Assembly: GCA_010093685.1 (NCBI GenBank)
Contig: MU006218.1
Location: 2,048,933-2,112,932, forward strand
DNA from: Ophiobolus disseminans
Taxonomy: Eukaryota > Ascomycota > Dothideomycetes > Pleosporales > Phaeosphaeriaceae
Direction: 5' to 3'
Length of the DNA stretch: 64,000 bases
Below, piece after piece: positions 23,773 through 33,162 of this stretch (position 1 is the stretch's first letter; each line of letters opens with the position of its first letter). The position numbers were made by a program, and so were the translations under genes. The notes under the pieces were generated by a model that searched no databases, had not been told where the DNA came from, and was given only the letters and a program-made list of their open reading frames with translations.

Positions 23773-24197
23773 ATGGCTGCCTCCACGCTGGACGAAGAGC
23801 GCGAACTCACCATCCACCCCCTCGTCGCAACAAGCATGCAGCACAACAACCAGGTACGCGCCACCCACCAAGACAAATCCAGACATTCCATCCCCCCTGC
23901 GCCATGCACACGTACACTCACACATCGCCACAGGTCATCTCCAACATCCGCAATCTGACCGCCTCGCTGTTCGGCGTCGCCGCGGGCACGCTGGGGCTTG
24001 AGTCGTACCCTGGCTTCATCTTCTACCTGGCGGGCACGCTGCTTGTCTCGATACTGCTGTTTGTGTTGAAGACAGAGACGACGCCCGGCAAATACTTTTA
24101 TAGGCCGCTGGGGGATATGTGGTTGGGGGAGGTGTTTGGGGGGTTGAGTGGGTTTGTGCTTACTTGGACGCTGTTTTATGGGTTGGTTAGGGCGTGA
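23773..24197 (+). CDS. EMC6: ER membrane protein complex subunit 6
   Basis: EMC6 is a small core subunit of the ER membrane complex, which inserts tail-anchored and multi-pass proteins. Two exons (23773-23853 and 23934-24197) give 114 residues, the usual size. After a cytosolic N-terminus come 'VISNIRNLTASLFGVAAG', a second helix 'GFIFYLAGTLLVSILLFVL' and a third in the C-terminal 'GGLSGFVLTWTLFYGLV'. These follow the family pattern of an N-terminal 'N.R...S...G..AG.LGL' signature and a Trp-Thr-Leu-Phe-Tyr ending. The splice falls right after 'HNNQ', with GTACGC donor and CACAG acceptor. The call is confident from length, helix spacing and the ending. Confidence 0.88.
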
Positions 24198-24670
24198 GGT
24201 GGATGTGATAAGAGGCTTGATTTATTGGAAGATTGAGTGCAGGGTGGATTCGCAGCCTTCGCAAAGGGATACACGCTGCAGCGTTGAAGCTATGACAATG
24301 TGGTGGTCTGAAGCGACATGGACATTGTGAAGCGCAATCGGCGTAGTCACATGATGAGGCATGAAGAGCCTCACCCTATACAGCGGGTGCTTGGCTAGAT
24401 CATCAGAGTCTCTTGCAGGACTAACAGCACTGGCTCGTGCTAATCCTGGATGTTCACTAGACTTTTAGTCTGCTCTTTCAGCAGACACGTAGCCTCTACA
24501 ACATATGCTACTTTGATCTACCCAGTTTATGAAATGCAAAGACGTAAAAAAAATGGAACACCATAAGCAACTTCATGAAGTACTACCAATGCGGTGATCG
24601 ATGTGCACCTCTTGGCACACGTGCTGGACGTGTGTTGAAATGGCACGGTCCAAGCTCGTTAATTGATTTT

Positions 24671-24692
24671 AGCGCGTAATCGTCGACGCGCT
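24671..24692. promoter_or_regulatory. Paired MluI cell-cycle box-like sites upstream of PCNA
   Basis: AGCGCGT and ACGCGCT face each other across eight bases, giving two inverted ACGCG cores about 120-140 bases upstream of the PCNA start. ACGCG is the core of the MCB element bound by MBF, which drives G1/S genes in fungi. The sequence shows the sites; their use is inferred. Confidence 0.6.
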
Positions 24693-24811
24693 TTCCCACC
24701 AGTTTCGCGTTCCGCCCCCATTGTTGCCTCAACACCACAAACTGCACACCCTCTTCGACCACCACCGTTTCATACTTTCTCCACTGTAACCTCAGATCAA
24801 CAGCAGTCAAC

Positions 24812-25789
24812 AGTATGTCCCTACATCTTTCCATCCAGTATGTTAGCTAACAATGTACAGTGCTCGAGGCACGCTTGGACCAGGCGCAGATGCTGAAGAA
24901 GGTATGCACAATCGCTGCGGTGGGACGACGGCTCACCCTGACACTTCCAGGTGGTGGATGCAATCAAGGATCTCGTCCAAGACTGCAACTTCGACTGCAA
25001 TGACTCCGGCATCGCCCTCCAGGCCATGGACAACTCCCACGTTGCCCTCGTCTCCATGTTGCTGAGATCCGATGCCTTCTCGCCCTTCCGATGCGACCGC
25101 AACATTGCCCTCGGTATCAACCTCGGCTCGCTCACAAAAGTGCTCCGTGCCGCGCAAAACGACGACGTCCTGACACTGAAGGCCGAGGATGCGCCCGATG
25201 TCGTCAACCTCGTCTTCGAGAACTCGGCCAACGACAGGATCAGCGAGTACGACATCAAGCTCATGGACATCGACCAGGAGCATTTGGGTATCCCAGAGAC
25301 AGACTACGCGGCGACCATCACCCTGGCCGCCACCGAGTTCCAGCGCATCTGCAGGGACCTGAGTGCCTTGTCCGAGTCAGGTATGTAGCTTCACTGAAAC
25401 ATGTCTGGTACACTGGACTAACAGACGCCCAGTTTCGATCGAATGCACAAAAGACGGCGTCAAGTTCGCCTGTCAGGGCGACATTGGCTCAGGATCGGTC
25501 CACCTCAAACAGAACAGCAACATGGATAAGCCTGCCGAGAGTGTCGAGATCGATCTGACGGAGCCTGTTTCCCTCACCTTCTCCTTGAAGTACCTCACAA
25601 ACTTCTGCAAGGCTAGCGGTTTGTCCGAGACTGTCAAGCTATGCCTGTCACACGAGGTTCCCCTGCTCGTCGAGTATGGCCTAGTGAACAACAGCTATCT
25701 GCGATTCTACCTCGCGCCCAAGGTACGCTTTGATGTCTCTTATTGGATAGAATGCCTGCTGACAAGCATAGATTGGTGACGAGGAGTGA
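24812..25789 (+). CDS. PCN1: Proliferating cell nuclear antigen (sliding clamp)
   Basis: PCNA forms the homotrimeric ring that tethers DNA polymerases and repair factors to DNA. Five coding segments (24812; 24861-24901; 24951-25380; 25433-25722; 25772-25789) give 259 residues, exactly the family size. Hallmarks are 'MLEARLDQAQMLKK', 'DCNFDCNDSGIALQAMDNSH', the 'LRSDAFSPFRCDRN' centre, the interdomain loop 'MDIDQEHLGIPETDY', and the C-terminal 'LRFYLAPKIGDEE'. The start codon is split: its A is the last base of exon 1 and TG begins exon 2 at 24861. No other in-frame ATG precedes the conserved Leu-Glu-Ala-Arg. MCB-like elements upstream fit S-phase control. Confidence 0.95.
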
Positions 25790-26114
25790 TTGTATTACGA
25801 CTTCTGTTGCACGAGCGATATGTTTCCAAGATTCATGTGGGGGATTTACTAGCACAATGCTTTTGATATGCATTCGAAGCGTCTGTTTGGCTCGCAGGTC
25901 CGGCGTGCAGGATTGGTTAAAGTGGTGCCTCCGCAAGCGCTCCGCGCTTTGCATTAGTCGCAAAAGGAAGGGTTCTGCCCCACCCTAGCTTTTCACGTCA
26001 TCGTGCGCGGAACTCCCAGATAAGGAAATCAACATATACACATTCAGACGGCGCACTTCGCTTGCTCTCCACAACTTTTATAATTAGACTCACGTTAGCC
26101 CTTTCGTCACGAAC

Positions 26115-27862
26115 ATGGCTTCCGACACGCTCATACCGGACACGCGAGTTCTCGCAATCGCGAGCCATGTAAGATCACCCACGTGTAGCTATCCGGGCTT
26201 GCAACTGATTCGCAGCAGGTAGTTCACGGGTACGCGTTCCTCCTCGTGAGTCCACGTTGTTGGCTGACGTGAGTTGAGCTATGTTGGGAATAAGATGGCC
26301 ACGGCTGTGATGCAATTTTTGGGTTGCGACGTATCTGCGATCAACACGGTGCACTACAGTAAGCATCTTCCACCAGGCGCGTCTCATTCGACTGAGACTC
26401 GGCTGAGGAAGCATAGGCAACCACACGGCATACAAGCAGGTCAAGGGCACCAAGACATCAGCAGAAGACATCTTGAATCTCTACGAGGGCCTTCGTCAAT
26501 CAAACCTAGCCAACTTCGACGTGCTATTGACAGGGTACATGCCCAGCGCTGAGGCTGTTCGAGCAATAGGCAAGATCGGCAGGGATGTCAAGTTTAATGC
26601 CGGCACCAAGCCGGGGAGTTTCTTCTGGGGTGCGTGTGGGGACGTTCAAGGATGTGCCGGGTACGGCTGACCTAGGACAGTGCTCGACCCAGTCATGGGC
26701 GACAACGGCAAGCTCTACATTCCCGAGGACGAGGTACCTGAATACAAGGCGCTGCTTCGCGAGGCGGACCTTATCCTGCCCAATCAGTTTGAAGCCGAGT
26801 GGGTTATACGAGTTGCACGTAATCTTGAATGCGCTCTTGCTGATACAACTGTGTAGGCTACTCTCTGATACCACAATCACTGATCTCAAATCTCTCGCAG
26901 CCGCAATACAAATTCTCCACAAGAAATACCAAGTCCCACACGTAATCATCACTTCTCTACGCCTCACACACGACAACCACACCATCTCCTCACGAGTCCC
27001 ATCAACAGCTGGCTCGGGAACACATACCCCAACCGACACACAGTCTCTCGACGCAGCAACTTCCCACCCCTCAACATGGCCCACATCCCCACCCCAGCAA
27101 GCCCCGCAAATCAATCTCAAGGAAATCGAAAACCTAACAATCATCGGCTCAACGGCAACATCAGACTACACACCCCGCCTCTTCCGCATCGACACCCCAC
27201 AACTCCCCTTATTTTTCTCGGGTACGGGAGACATGTTCGCCGCGCTCACAGTACCGCGCCTCATCGAAGCCGTGCGCGGCGTCCCCGGTCTCTCCTCCAA
27301 ACCCAGCTGGCGCTCGCCCGACGACGTAAGTCCTGAAGAAATACCGCTGGCCAAGGCGTGTCAGAAAGTGCTGGCGAGCATGCAGAGCGTGCTAGCGAAC
27401 ACGGCGAGGACGTGTGAGGGTGTGATGGGGGCGTATGATAAACGGGCTGCGAAAGAGGGAAGGGGTGGTGCGGCGGATGAGGAAGGGGCGAAGAAAAGGC
27501 ATCTTGCGCTTATGAATGCGTGTGAAGTTAAGCCGTACAAGTTCGTCAAGGACATTATCGAGCCGCCGCACCTCGAGCGGTTTGTGCCGCGTGCGGTGGA
27601 GGAATCTGTGCCCAGCGCTGTTGGCGAGAAGAAGCCGGATGAGTTGGGTGTGGTGCATTTGGGTGTGGGGTCGGGGGAAGAGACGGCGTTTCAGGTTGTG
27701 CCTGGGGAGGGGGCGAGTGAGAGGAGTTTGGAGGATGCGAGGGGCGAGAGGGAGTTGAGGGGGAGTGGGTTGATGGGGGTTGAGCCGGGGGTGCTGGAGA
27801 GTAAAGAAGCAGAGGAGATTAGGGTGGGGAGGAAGGAGGAGAAAGAGGAGGAGAAGTCATAG
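26115..27862 (+). CDS. Pyridoxal kinase
   Basis: Phosphorylates pyridoxal, pyridoxine and pyridoxamine with ATP in the vitamin B6 salvage pathway (ribokinase-like fold, cytosol). Exon 1 (26115-26168) ends 'RVLAIASH'. An 11-base exon (26219-26229) and exon 3 from 26279 then complete 'VVHGYVGNKMATAVMQFLG'. Further exons give 'AINTVHYSNHTAY', 'LLTGYMPSAEAV', 'WVLDPVMGDNGKLY', 'LILPNQFEAELLS' and the ATP/anion-hole 'FSGTGDMFAALTV' (catalytic Asp in GTGD). All are expected landmarks in order. A roughly 60-residue Ser/Thr/Pro-rich insert precedes 'INLKEIENLTIIGS', and the C-terminus has a long Glu-rich tail absent from the core family. Introns are short GT-AG. Confidence 0.9.
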
Positions 27863-28015
27863 CATTGAACGACGGTGGCTGTGAGGGACGACCTACTATA
27901 GGAAGCTGCTATTTCGGTCGGTTCTAGAATCTATTGCATTGCTTCATTCCAAAGCAGAGCTGTGGTGCTGCTTGTTCTCTGCGTGCTCCTATGGCCTGAG
28001 AGCATGTCTTCGCTC

Positions 28016-28836
28016 TTAAGCGCCATTCCCAGCTCCAAATCCACCCGTACTTCCAAATCCCCCAGCGCCCCTTACACTCTCTTCTAGCTTCTGCACCACG
28101 ACGACTTCAGGCATGACGATCTGCACACACATTAGCTTCCCTCTCAACTCATCCCATGCCCTACCCAATTCAGAGCGTGAAAACATACCTTCTCAACAAT
28201 CAACTGCGCAACACGATCCCCAACCTTGACCTCAAAATCCGTGTCCGACAGATTTGCCAGTATAACCCCGACCGGGCCGCGGTAATCGGCGTCGATGACA
28301 CCCGCTAGCGTGTCGATGCCGTGTTTGTGCGCGAGGCCGGAGCGCGGAGCGACGCGGCCGTCTATTCTCACGTCGATTGATTAGCACTACACCCCATCGT
28401 AGTCCCGATTCTTTGGTGGATACGCACATGTTCCCACCGGCACCGAAATCGAAATATCCGTACCAACCAACGCTCGTCCACGTGCAGGTATGATGATGTC
28501 TTTTGCGCTGTATAAGTCGTGTCCAGCGCTATACACGCTTCCCTTCGTCGGCGCCCTGGCTTTATCACTCAACAGCAGCACCTGCAATTGCTGCTCCGCG
28601 CTCGCGGCGGCGGCTATTGACGGCGCAATTGGTGCCGGGGCTTGTAGGGATTCCATTGCGTGTGCACTTGGGAGATGTGTGTTGGCGAGCGGCGTGGGTG
28701 TTGCGGCGCCGCTGTCGGTGGTGCGGGGCAGGGTGGTGGAAGAGAGGGGCGTTGGGTCGATTACTTTTGTGCGTTTTGGGAGGGGCGAGGAGGGCAGGGA
28801 CGGGGGTTCGTGGGTCGGGGTTGGTGTTGCGGACAT
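28016..28836 (-). CDS. DUT1: dUTP pyrophosphatase
   Basis: Hydrolyses dUTP to dUMP and PPi, keeping uracil out of DNA and feeding dTMP synthesis; trimeric enzyme. Three exons from the ATG at 28836. After a Pro/Thr/Ser-rich N-terminal extension of about 85 residues, motif 1 is 'SAGHDLYSA'. The first intron falls in the motif 2 area and splicing restores 'YGRVAPRSGLAHKHGID'. Motif 3, 'GVIDADYRGPVGV', carries the catalytic Asp and the Tyr that excludes ribose. Motif 4 is 'DRVAQLIVEK'. After the second intron, the mobile C-terminal motif 5 is 'GAGGFGSTGGFG'. All five motifs are intact. An exact ACGCGT box lies 107 bases upstream of the ATG. Confidence 0.94.
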
Positions 28837-28942
28837 TTTTGGGTGGTGGGTTGTGTGGGTGTGGTTGGGATGGGGAGGCGGTGAAGGGTGGGATTGGCGC
28901 GTCGCGTGGAGATTTTGTGGGGTAGGTTTGTTAGTCGTGGTG

Positions 28943-28948
28943 ACGCGT
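28943..28948. promoter_or_regulatory. MluI cell-cycle box upstream of dUTPase
   Basis: A perfect ACGCGT, the MCB consensus for the MBF complex, sits 107 bases before the dUTPase start codon. A GCGCGTCGCG stretch at about 28898 adds a second ACGCG core on the opposite strand. This matches the paired sites before PCNA, 4 kb away. Confidence 0.55.
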
Positions 28949-29524
28949 GCGCACGGACGTTTAGGTCATCTCGTGATTGCTGTCTTCTGAGCTTCCAGTC
29001 TTCCTTGGTACATTACTCGAAAGTTGTATTCAATCGAACCCATAGTCCTGATTCTGCTACCATCTCATCCATGCATCGTCCTCTGGCCATCAGCTTTCGG
29101 CTTCATACCTAGGTAGGCTTGGGCACCTCCCACTGAATTTATTTTCACTAGTTCAAGTTCATCACCAGGTAGCGCCCACAACACGTTGCATGTTTCCATC
29201 GCAAGCCATGTGTAGCGGGTGGAAATAGCAGGTGTCGCAGGGTGCGAAGGCGTTCTGCGTCCGTTGGCGAATGCTGAAGGGCTAAAGGTGCTGAAACATC
29301 ATGTACGCGCCCACATCAGCGCCTCGATATTTGGCCCTCAATGTGTACCGAACACAGCTTCCGCATGTTCTCCTTACTTGCAGAGTATAGCCTACTGTAG
29401 TCGTCTCGAAGCTCGCATCGCCGGCCACTATCGCTACTCACCCACGAAAACCCAGTCTCAAATATTCTGTCAGCCTTGCGGTCTTTTCCATCATAACCTT
29501 CCGGCTTTAGCACTTCCTTCGACA

Positions 29525-30253
29525 ATGTCCTGCGGTGGTGTTCAGGGCCTGCAGCAATGTGGAGCCGGCTTTCCCTCCGACTTCTGCTGCCCTAAAGACA
29601 CTTCTTGTATGCCTACGAGCAGCTCAACGATCATATGCTGCCCAGCGGGAGCAAATTGCGCTACCATCCAGAGCATTTCATGCGACGTCACGCAGCTCAA
29701 TGCAACACTCCACCCCAACAGTCAGATGCACTCACTCTCAACTGCTGCGCTGTCAACGTGCGGTGATAATTGCTGTCCGCCCGGGTATACATGCAAGTCG
29801 GGATTCTGCACCAAGGATATCGCATCAACTGTGCGATTTGAACTCCAATCGTCGACCGCTGTCTCGTTCGCTTCAGCTTCGATTACAACATCCACACCTT
29901 CGTCGAGTCCACCTGCATCTACTTCCAGTCCACCTGCATCTACTTCCAGTCCACCTGCATCCAGCTCCAGCAATGCGGACGTCAGAGTCGTCGCGCTCGG
30001 TAGTGCGCTTGGGGGCTTCTTCCTCATCTCCCTCATCGTTGTGGGTCTAATATTGGCGCGGCGCTATGGACTGATATTCAAAAGCCGCACACAGAAAGAG
30101 AAGTGGCACAAGGAGAAGATCATTTCGTGGAACAAACCGGAACTAGATGGCACGCAGCCTGCAAAGAGAAGGACGGCTCTGGTCGAATTGAGCACGGAAA
30201 GGAATGCGCATGAGTTGAGGGCGAGTCGGGATGTCAGCGAATTGCCGGGTTGA
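29525..30253 (+). CDS. Cys-rich single-pass membrane protein (tandem copy 1)
   Basis: Unnamed fungal family. Intronless, 242 residues, starting MSCGG at 29525; the same MSCGG start in the neighbouring copy supports this ATG over the longer upstream frame. Residues 1-95 contain about 16 Cys in pairs: 'FCCPKD', 'IICCPAGANC' and 'CGDNCCPPGYTCKSGFC'. A Ser/Thr/Pro stalk with a 21-bp tandem repeat follows, then one helix (ALGSALGGFFLISLIVVGLILA) and a basic cytosolic tail ending 'VSELPG'. The positive-inside rule puts the Cys-rich part outside, although no cleavable signal peptide is present, so insertion would be by the internal helix. A wall- or surface-sensing role is conceivable but not shown. 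Confidence 0.75.
   Translation: MSCGGVQGLQQCGAGFPSDFCCPKDTSCMPTSSSTIICCPAGANCATIQSISCDVTQLNATLHPNSQMHSLSTAALSTCGDNCCPPGYTCKSGFCTKDIASTVRFELQSSTAVSFASASITTSTPSSSPPASTSSPPASTSSPPASSSSNADVRVVALGSALGGFFLISLIVVGLILARRYGLIFKSRTQKEKWHKEKIISWNKPELDGTQPAKRRTALVELSTERNAHELRASRDVSELPG
29907..29969 (+). repeat. 21-bp coding tandem repeat, three units
   Basis: The unit GTCCACCTGCATCTACTTCC plus A repeats at 29907, 29928 and, with changes, 29949. It encodes 'SPPASTS' in the extracellular stalk of the Cys-rich membrane protein. The first two units are identical, so copy number could vary between strains. Confidence 0.85.
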
Positions 30254-30677
30254 GGTGTTTATCTCGATTCAATCTTGAACGCGGTACAGCCAGTCCTGCC
30301 GATAAAAAGGAATGTGGATGCACGGACGCTTGCGTGTTAGGCACTGGAAGCCTGATCAATGCACGCCAAAACCTCGTGACATATATTTTGTTGTCGGGAC
30401 GGCTGTTAGCGAGAGGTCAAGTACGAACGTCCGAACATCATGCTCGTGCCGGGGCGTGGGCATGACGACGCGTCAATATCTCCTGTCTTACATTTTGTGT
30501 CGTAGGTCTCACTTCCCAGGCGAGATTCAGCTCTCCGCCTTCCCCTCGGCTGTCTGCACACACTCACAGTACTTTAGTTTGGAGAACACATGATACTTCA
30601 CAAGGTCGACTCGTCAACAAGAAAGCCCCTAGCCTTCGTACTATGAAAGATCAGTCTGCGCGTCCTAACCATTCATC

Positions 30678-31408
30678 ATGTCCTGCGGCGGAAAGCAAAA
30701 CTTCCAACAATGCGGCAACTCCTATCCCTCCGAACTCTGCTGTTGTCAAAATTCTACATGTCTGGCACCCGACGACAGTTTGGGCAACTCCGTGGTTATA
30801 TGCTGCCTGACTGGATCCGACTGTGGCATAATCCAAAGCATCACATGCGATGCCTCTCAACTCAACGCAATATTGCATCCCGAAAACCAGATGCACAGTA
30901 CAGAGAGACACTTGCGCTACCGAAATGTGGAGACAGATGCTGCCCACCCGGCTACACTTGCAAATCGGGCATGTGCTTTAGAGACGTCCTGGCAAACACG
31001 AAACCCCGACCAAGTTCGTCGACCACCACATCAAACACAGCAACGTCTGGATCTTCTTCCTCCTCGCTGCTACCAGCCTCCACATCACAGGCGCCAAGGC
31101 CTCCGACTACGCCCACACCCAACTCCATAGACGTCAAAGTCGTTACACTCGGCAGTATACTCGGAGCTGTCCTGTTCCTCGCTCTAATCGCGCTGGGCAT
31201 CTTCCTCGCCCGACGCCGGGGCTTGCTGTTGTGGAAACGAGCAGAAGGAGACAAGGCGTCGCATCAGGGGAGCGAGCTGTGGTGGGACAAGCCGGAGCTA
31301 CAAGACACGCAGCCTGGGAAGTGGGAAGCGACTCCGGTGGAGGTGATAGTGAAGCGGAATACGACGGAGCTGGAAGCGGAGCAACTTGTTTTTGAACTCC
31401 CGGGCTAA
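30678..31408 (+). pseudogene. Cys-rich membrane protein (tandem copy 2) with a 2-bp frameshift
   Basis: A diverged tandem copy of the gene at 29525, 425 bases downstream. The first frame from MSCGG at 30678 has the matching Cys block (LCCCQNSTC, VICCLTGSDC, IIQSITCDASQLNAILHP). It then loses frame at an AGAGAG run (30902-30908). Removing one AG exactly restores the family's continuation 'CGDRCCPPGYTCKSGMC'. That continuation is followed by a Ser/Thr stalk, a helix (LGSILGAVLFLALIALGIFLA) and a tail ending 'VFELPG'. No intron with legal borders explains the shift. The rest is well preserved, so the lesion is recent, or is an assembly error at the dinucleotide run. Confidence 0.72.
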
Positions 31409-31553
31409 AGCAGGTGGTTTGAGAGGTGCGGAGGCTTTGTCGTGAGGCGGTTTGGTGCGTGGGACATCGCTTGCTATGATTGTCGGATATGGCTGTTCAT
31501 CGGATAGAATCACAAGCCACAGAGAGTCTTGGTGTGGTCACAGTGCCATGAGA

Positions 31554-32742
31554 TTAGGGACCAAGCGTCAACGTCCGAGTTGGAGGATACGCGCCCCTAG
31601 ATGATGACTGTTGCTGTCCGTATATGAATTGTTGTTGGCCGAGCTGTTGCTGGCCATATGTGGGAGTATTGATGTCATGGGCTGGACTGAGCCAGTCGAG
31701 AAATGTCCAACCTTGTCCTACAGATAGATTATCTCTTGCTTAAATGTATGCTGATATATTACAAACCTTGGTGGTGGGATTCACGGTAATATCTTTGGTA
31801 CTGCGAAATCCACATTATTCGAGTCCACTTTCCGAGGGCCGAGTCCCACACCTGTCCCATCTCTTGCCCTGCCTGTATTGCAGGAGATTCCGTCGATGTG
31901 GTCCTCTTGGGCGTGGTATCTACGCTTGTTCCTACCGCCTTTCCGAGGTCGGGAGGTTCTGTGGACGGCAGATATTGGCTGTATTTTTCGCTCAGCCCAC
32001 TGTCTTTCCTTGATGATTCTATTTTCTTAAAGAGTCTGCGGTATGCCTTATCCCTCCCCTCGCCATAGATGAGCGACATAGAGATATCGAAGATGCCGAG
32101 CAGGGAATACGCTCCGTCTTCTTCGCGCTTCGTTTGGCGATGCTGCGCCCATGAAAGGATCTCTTCAACGCTGTTGTGCCGCCAATTGCGGTCGCGCAGT
32201 ACGGCCACTGGTATGCCGGTCGTGTCAGAGAGCCACCTAGAGAGCGTATTCTTGTCCCCAAGATGCTTGCCAGTAGCGTCATAGAAATCAGCGCTTTGCG
32301 GAGCCAGGAGTTCCTGCAAGGTCCACCCGCGTGTGAACCATCTACTGTTCCTTAATCTCTTCCAGTCTTTTGAACCAAGGTTGCTGCCACGCATCTCAAA
32401 GTCCGAAAGATATACATAGCATCGGGCGGCGCCTTGATACCACCGATACATTGAGTTAATGGCCTCGGAGAGTTCAGGGCCGCTCGATTTGTTGATGCAA
32501 CACGTATCGACCCAAAAATATTGCAGTCCATGAGCAGCTGCTCGACGGGCGCAGAACTGAAGTTTTTTGTAACCTGGCTTCTCGGCCCAGTGAAGCCCAG
32601 AATATTGACTCAGATCTTCGAAGCTGACCTCGTCATCATCCGCGCCCCATGTATGCGAGAGAATCGCGTAAGGTGGGATCTGGCGCCCATGGAACAGGGA
32701 TAGGCTGAACCCGCTGTAGCCATCGCTATGGATTAGTCTCAT
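31554..32742 (-). CDS. HET-domain protein with Gln-rich C-terminal tail
   Basis: Intact HET-domain protein of the HET-E/HET-D style. The ATG at 32742 gives 'MRLIHSDGYSGFSL', 'YAILSHTWGADDDEVSFEDL', 'YFWVDTCCINKSSG', 'MYRWYQGAARCYVYLSDF', 'SRWFTRGWTLQELLAP' and 'WAQHRQTKREEDGAYSLLGI', the standard motif order, ending near 'SLIYGEGRDKAYRRL'. The obvious frame stops at 31759. A 49-bp intron (31718-31766, donor GTTTGT) instead joins a second exon reading 'GQGWTFLDWLSP' and a Tyr/Gln-Gln-Gln repeat tail, ending at the stop at 31554-31556. The joined reading continues sensibly in protein-like sequence, so I prefer it. No NACHT domain follows, so this is a HET-only protein. Confidence 0.83.
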
Positions 32743-33162
32743 GGCGATTGAGGTTGAATGGAATCAGTCAAAAGAATCTAATAAGTGAGGTTTTGATCTA
32801 TGCTGACCGCCGCATGAGTGATATTGTATCTTCTTGTGAGAGTGAGATGGGAGAAGAAGACCGCAGCGGGATCACGAGCCCAAAGCTGACATGCAGCTGA
32901 GCTAGTTGCGCTGGCACCTGCTATATCTGCAAATATCACCGCGCCACATGACGTAATCGGAGAACACCTTACAGAATCTTATTTTCTAGCACTTTGATTC
33001 CACCCTTTACCGGTACCAATGGGAAACACTATGCAATACTGCACGCATTCCCCCTACGACAAAAGTGCGCAAGCTGCGTTGCTAAAACTGGGTAGCGCAT
33101 TGATTCGAGTAGTACACTCCGAATCAGCGGTGGTCTTTATTACTCCATAGACAGCTACTGCC

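Noticed and set aside
28490..28990. 166-codon plus-strand frame opposite dUTPase
   Set aside because: Antisense shadow of the dUTPase N-terminal exon; Gly/Val/Trp-rich as expected from the complementary strand.
31759..31766. Stop codon of the HET gene at 31759
   Set aside because: Treated as intronic, because splicing from the adjacent GTTTGT donor joins a second open, protein-like exon.
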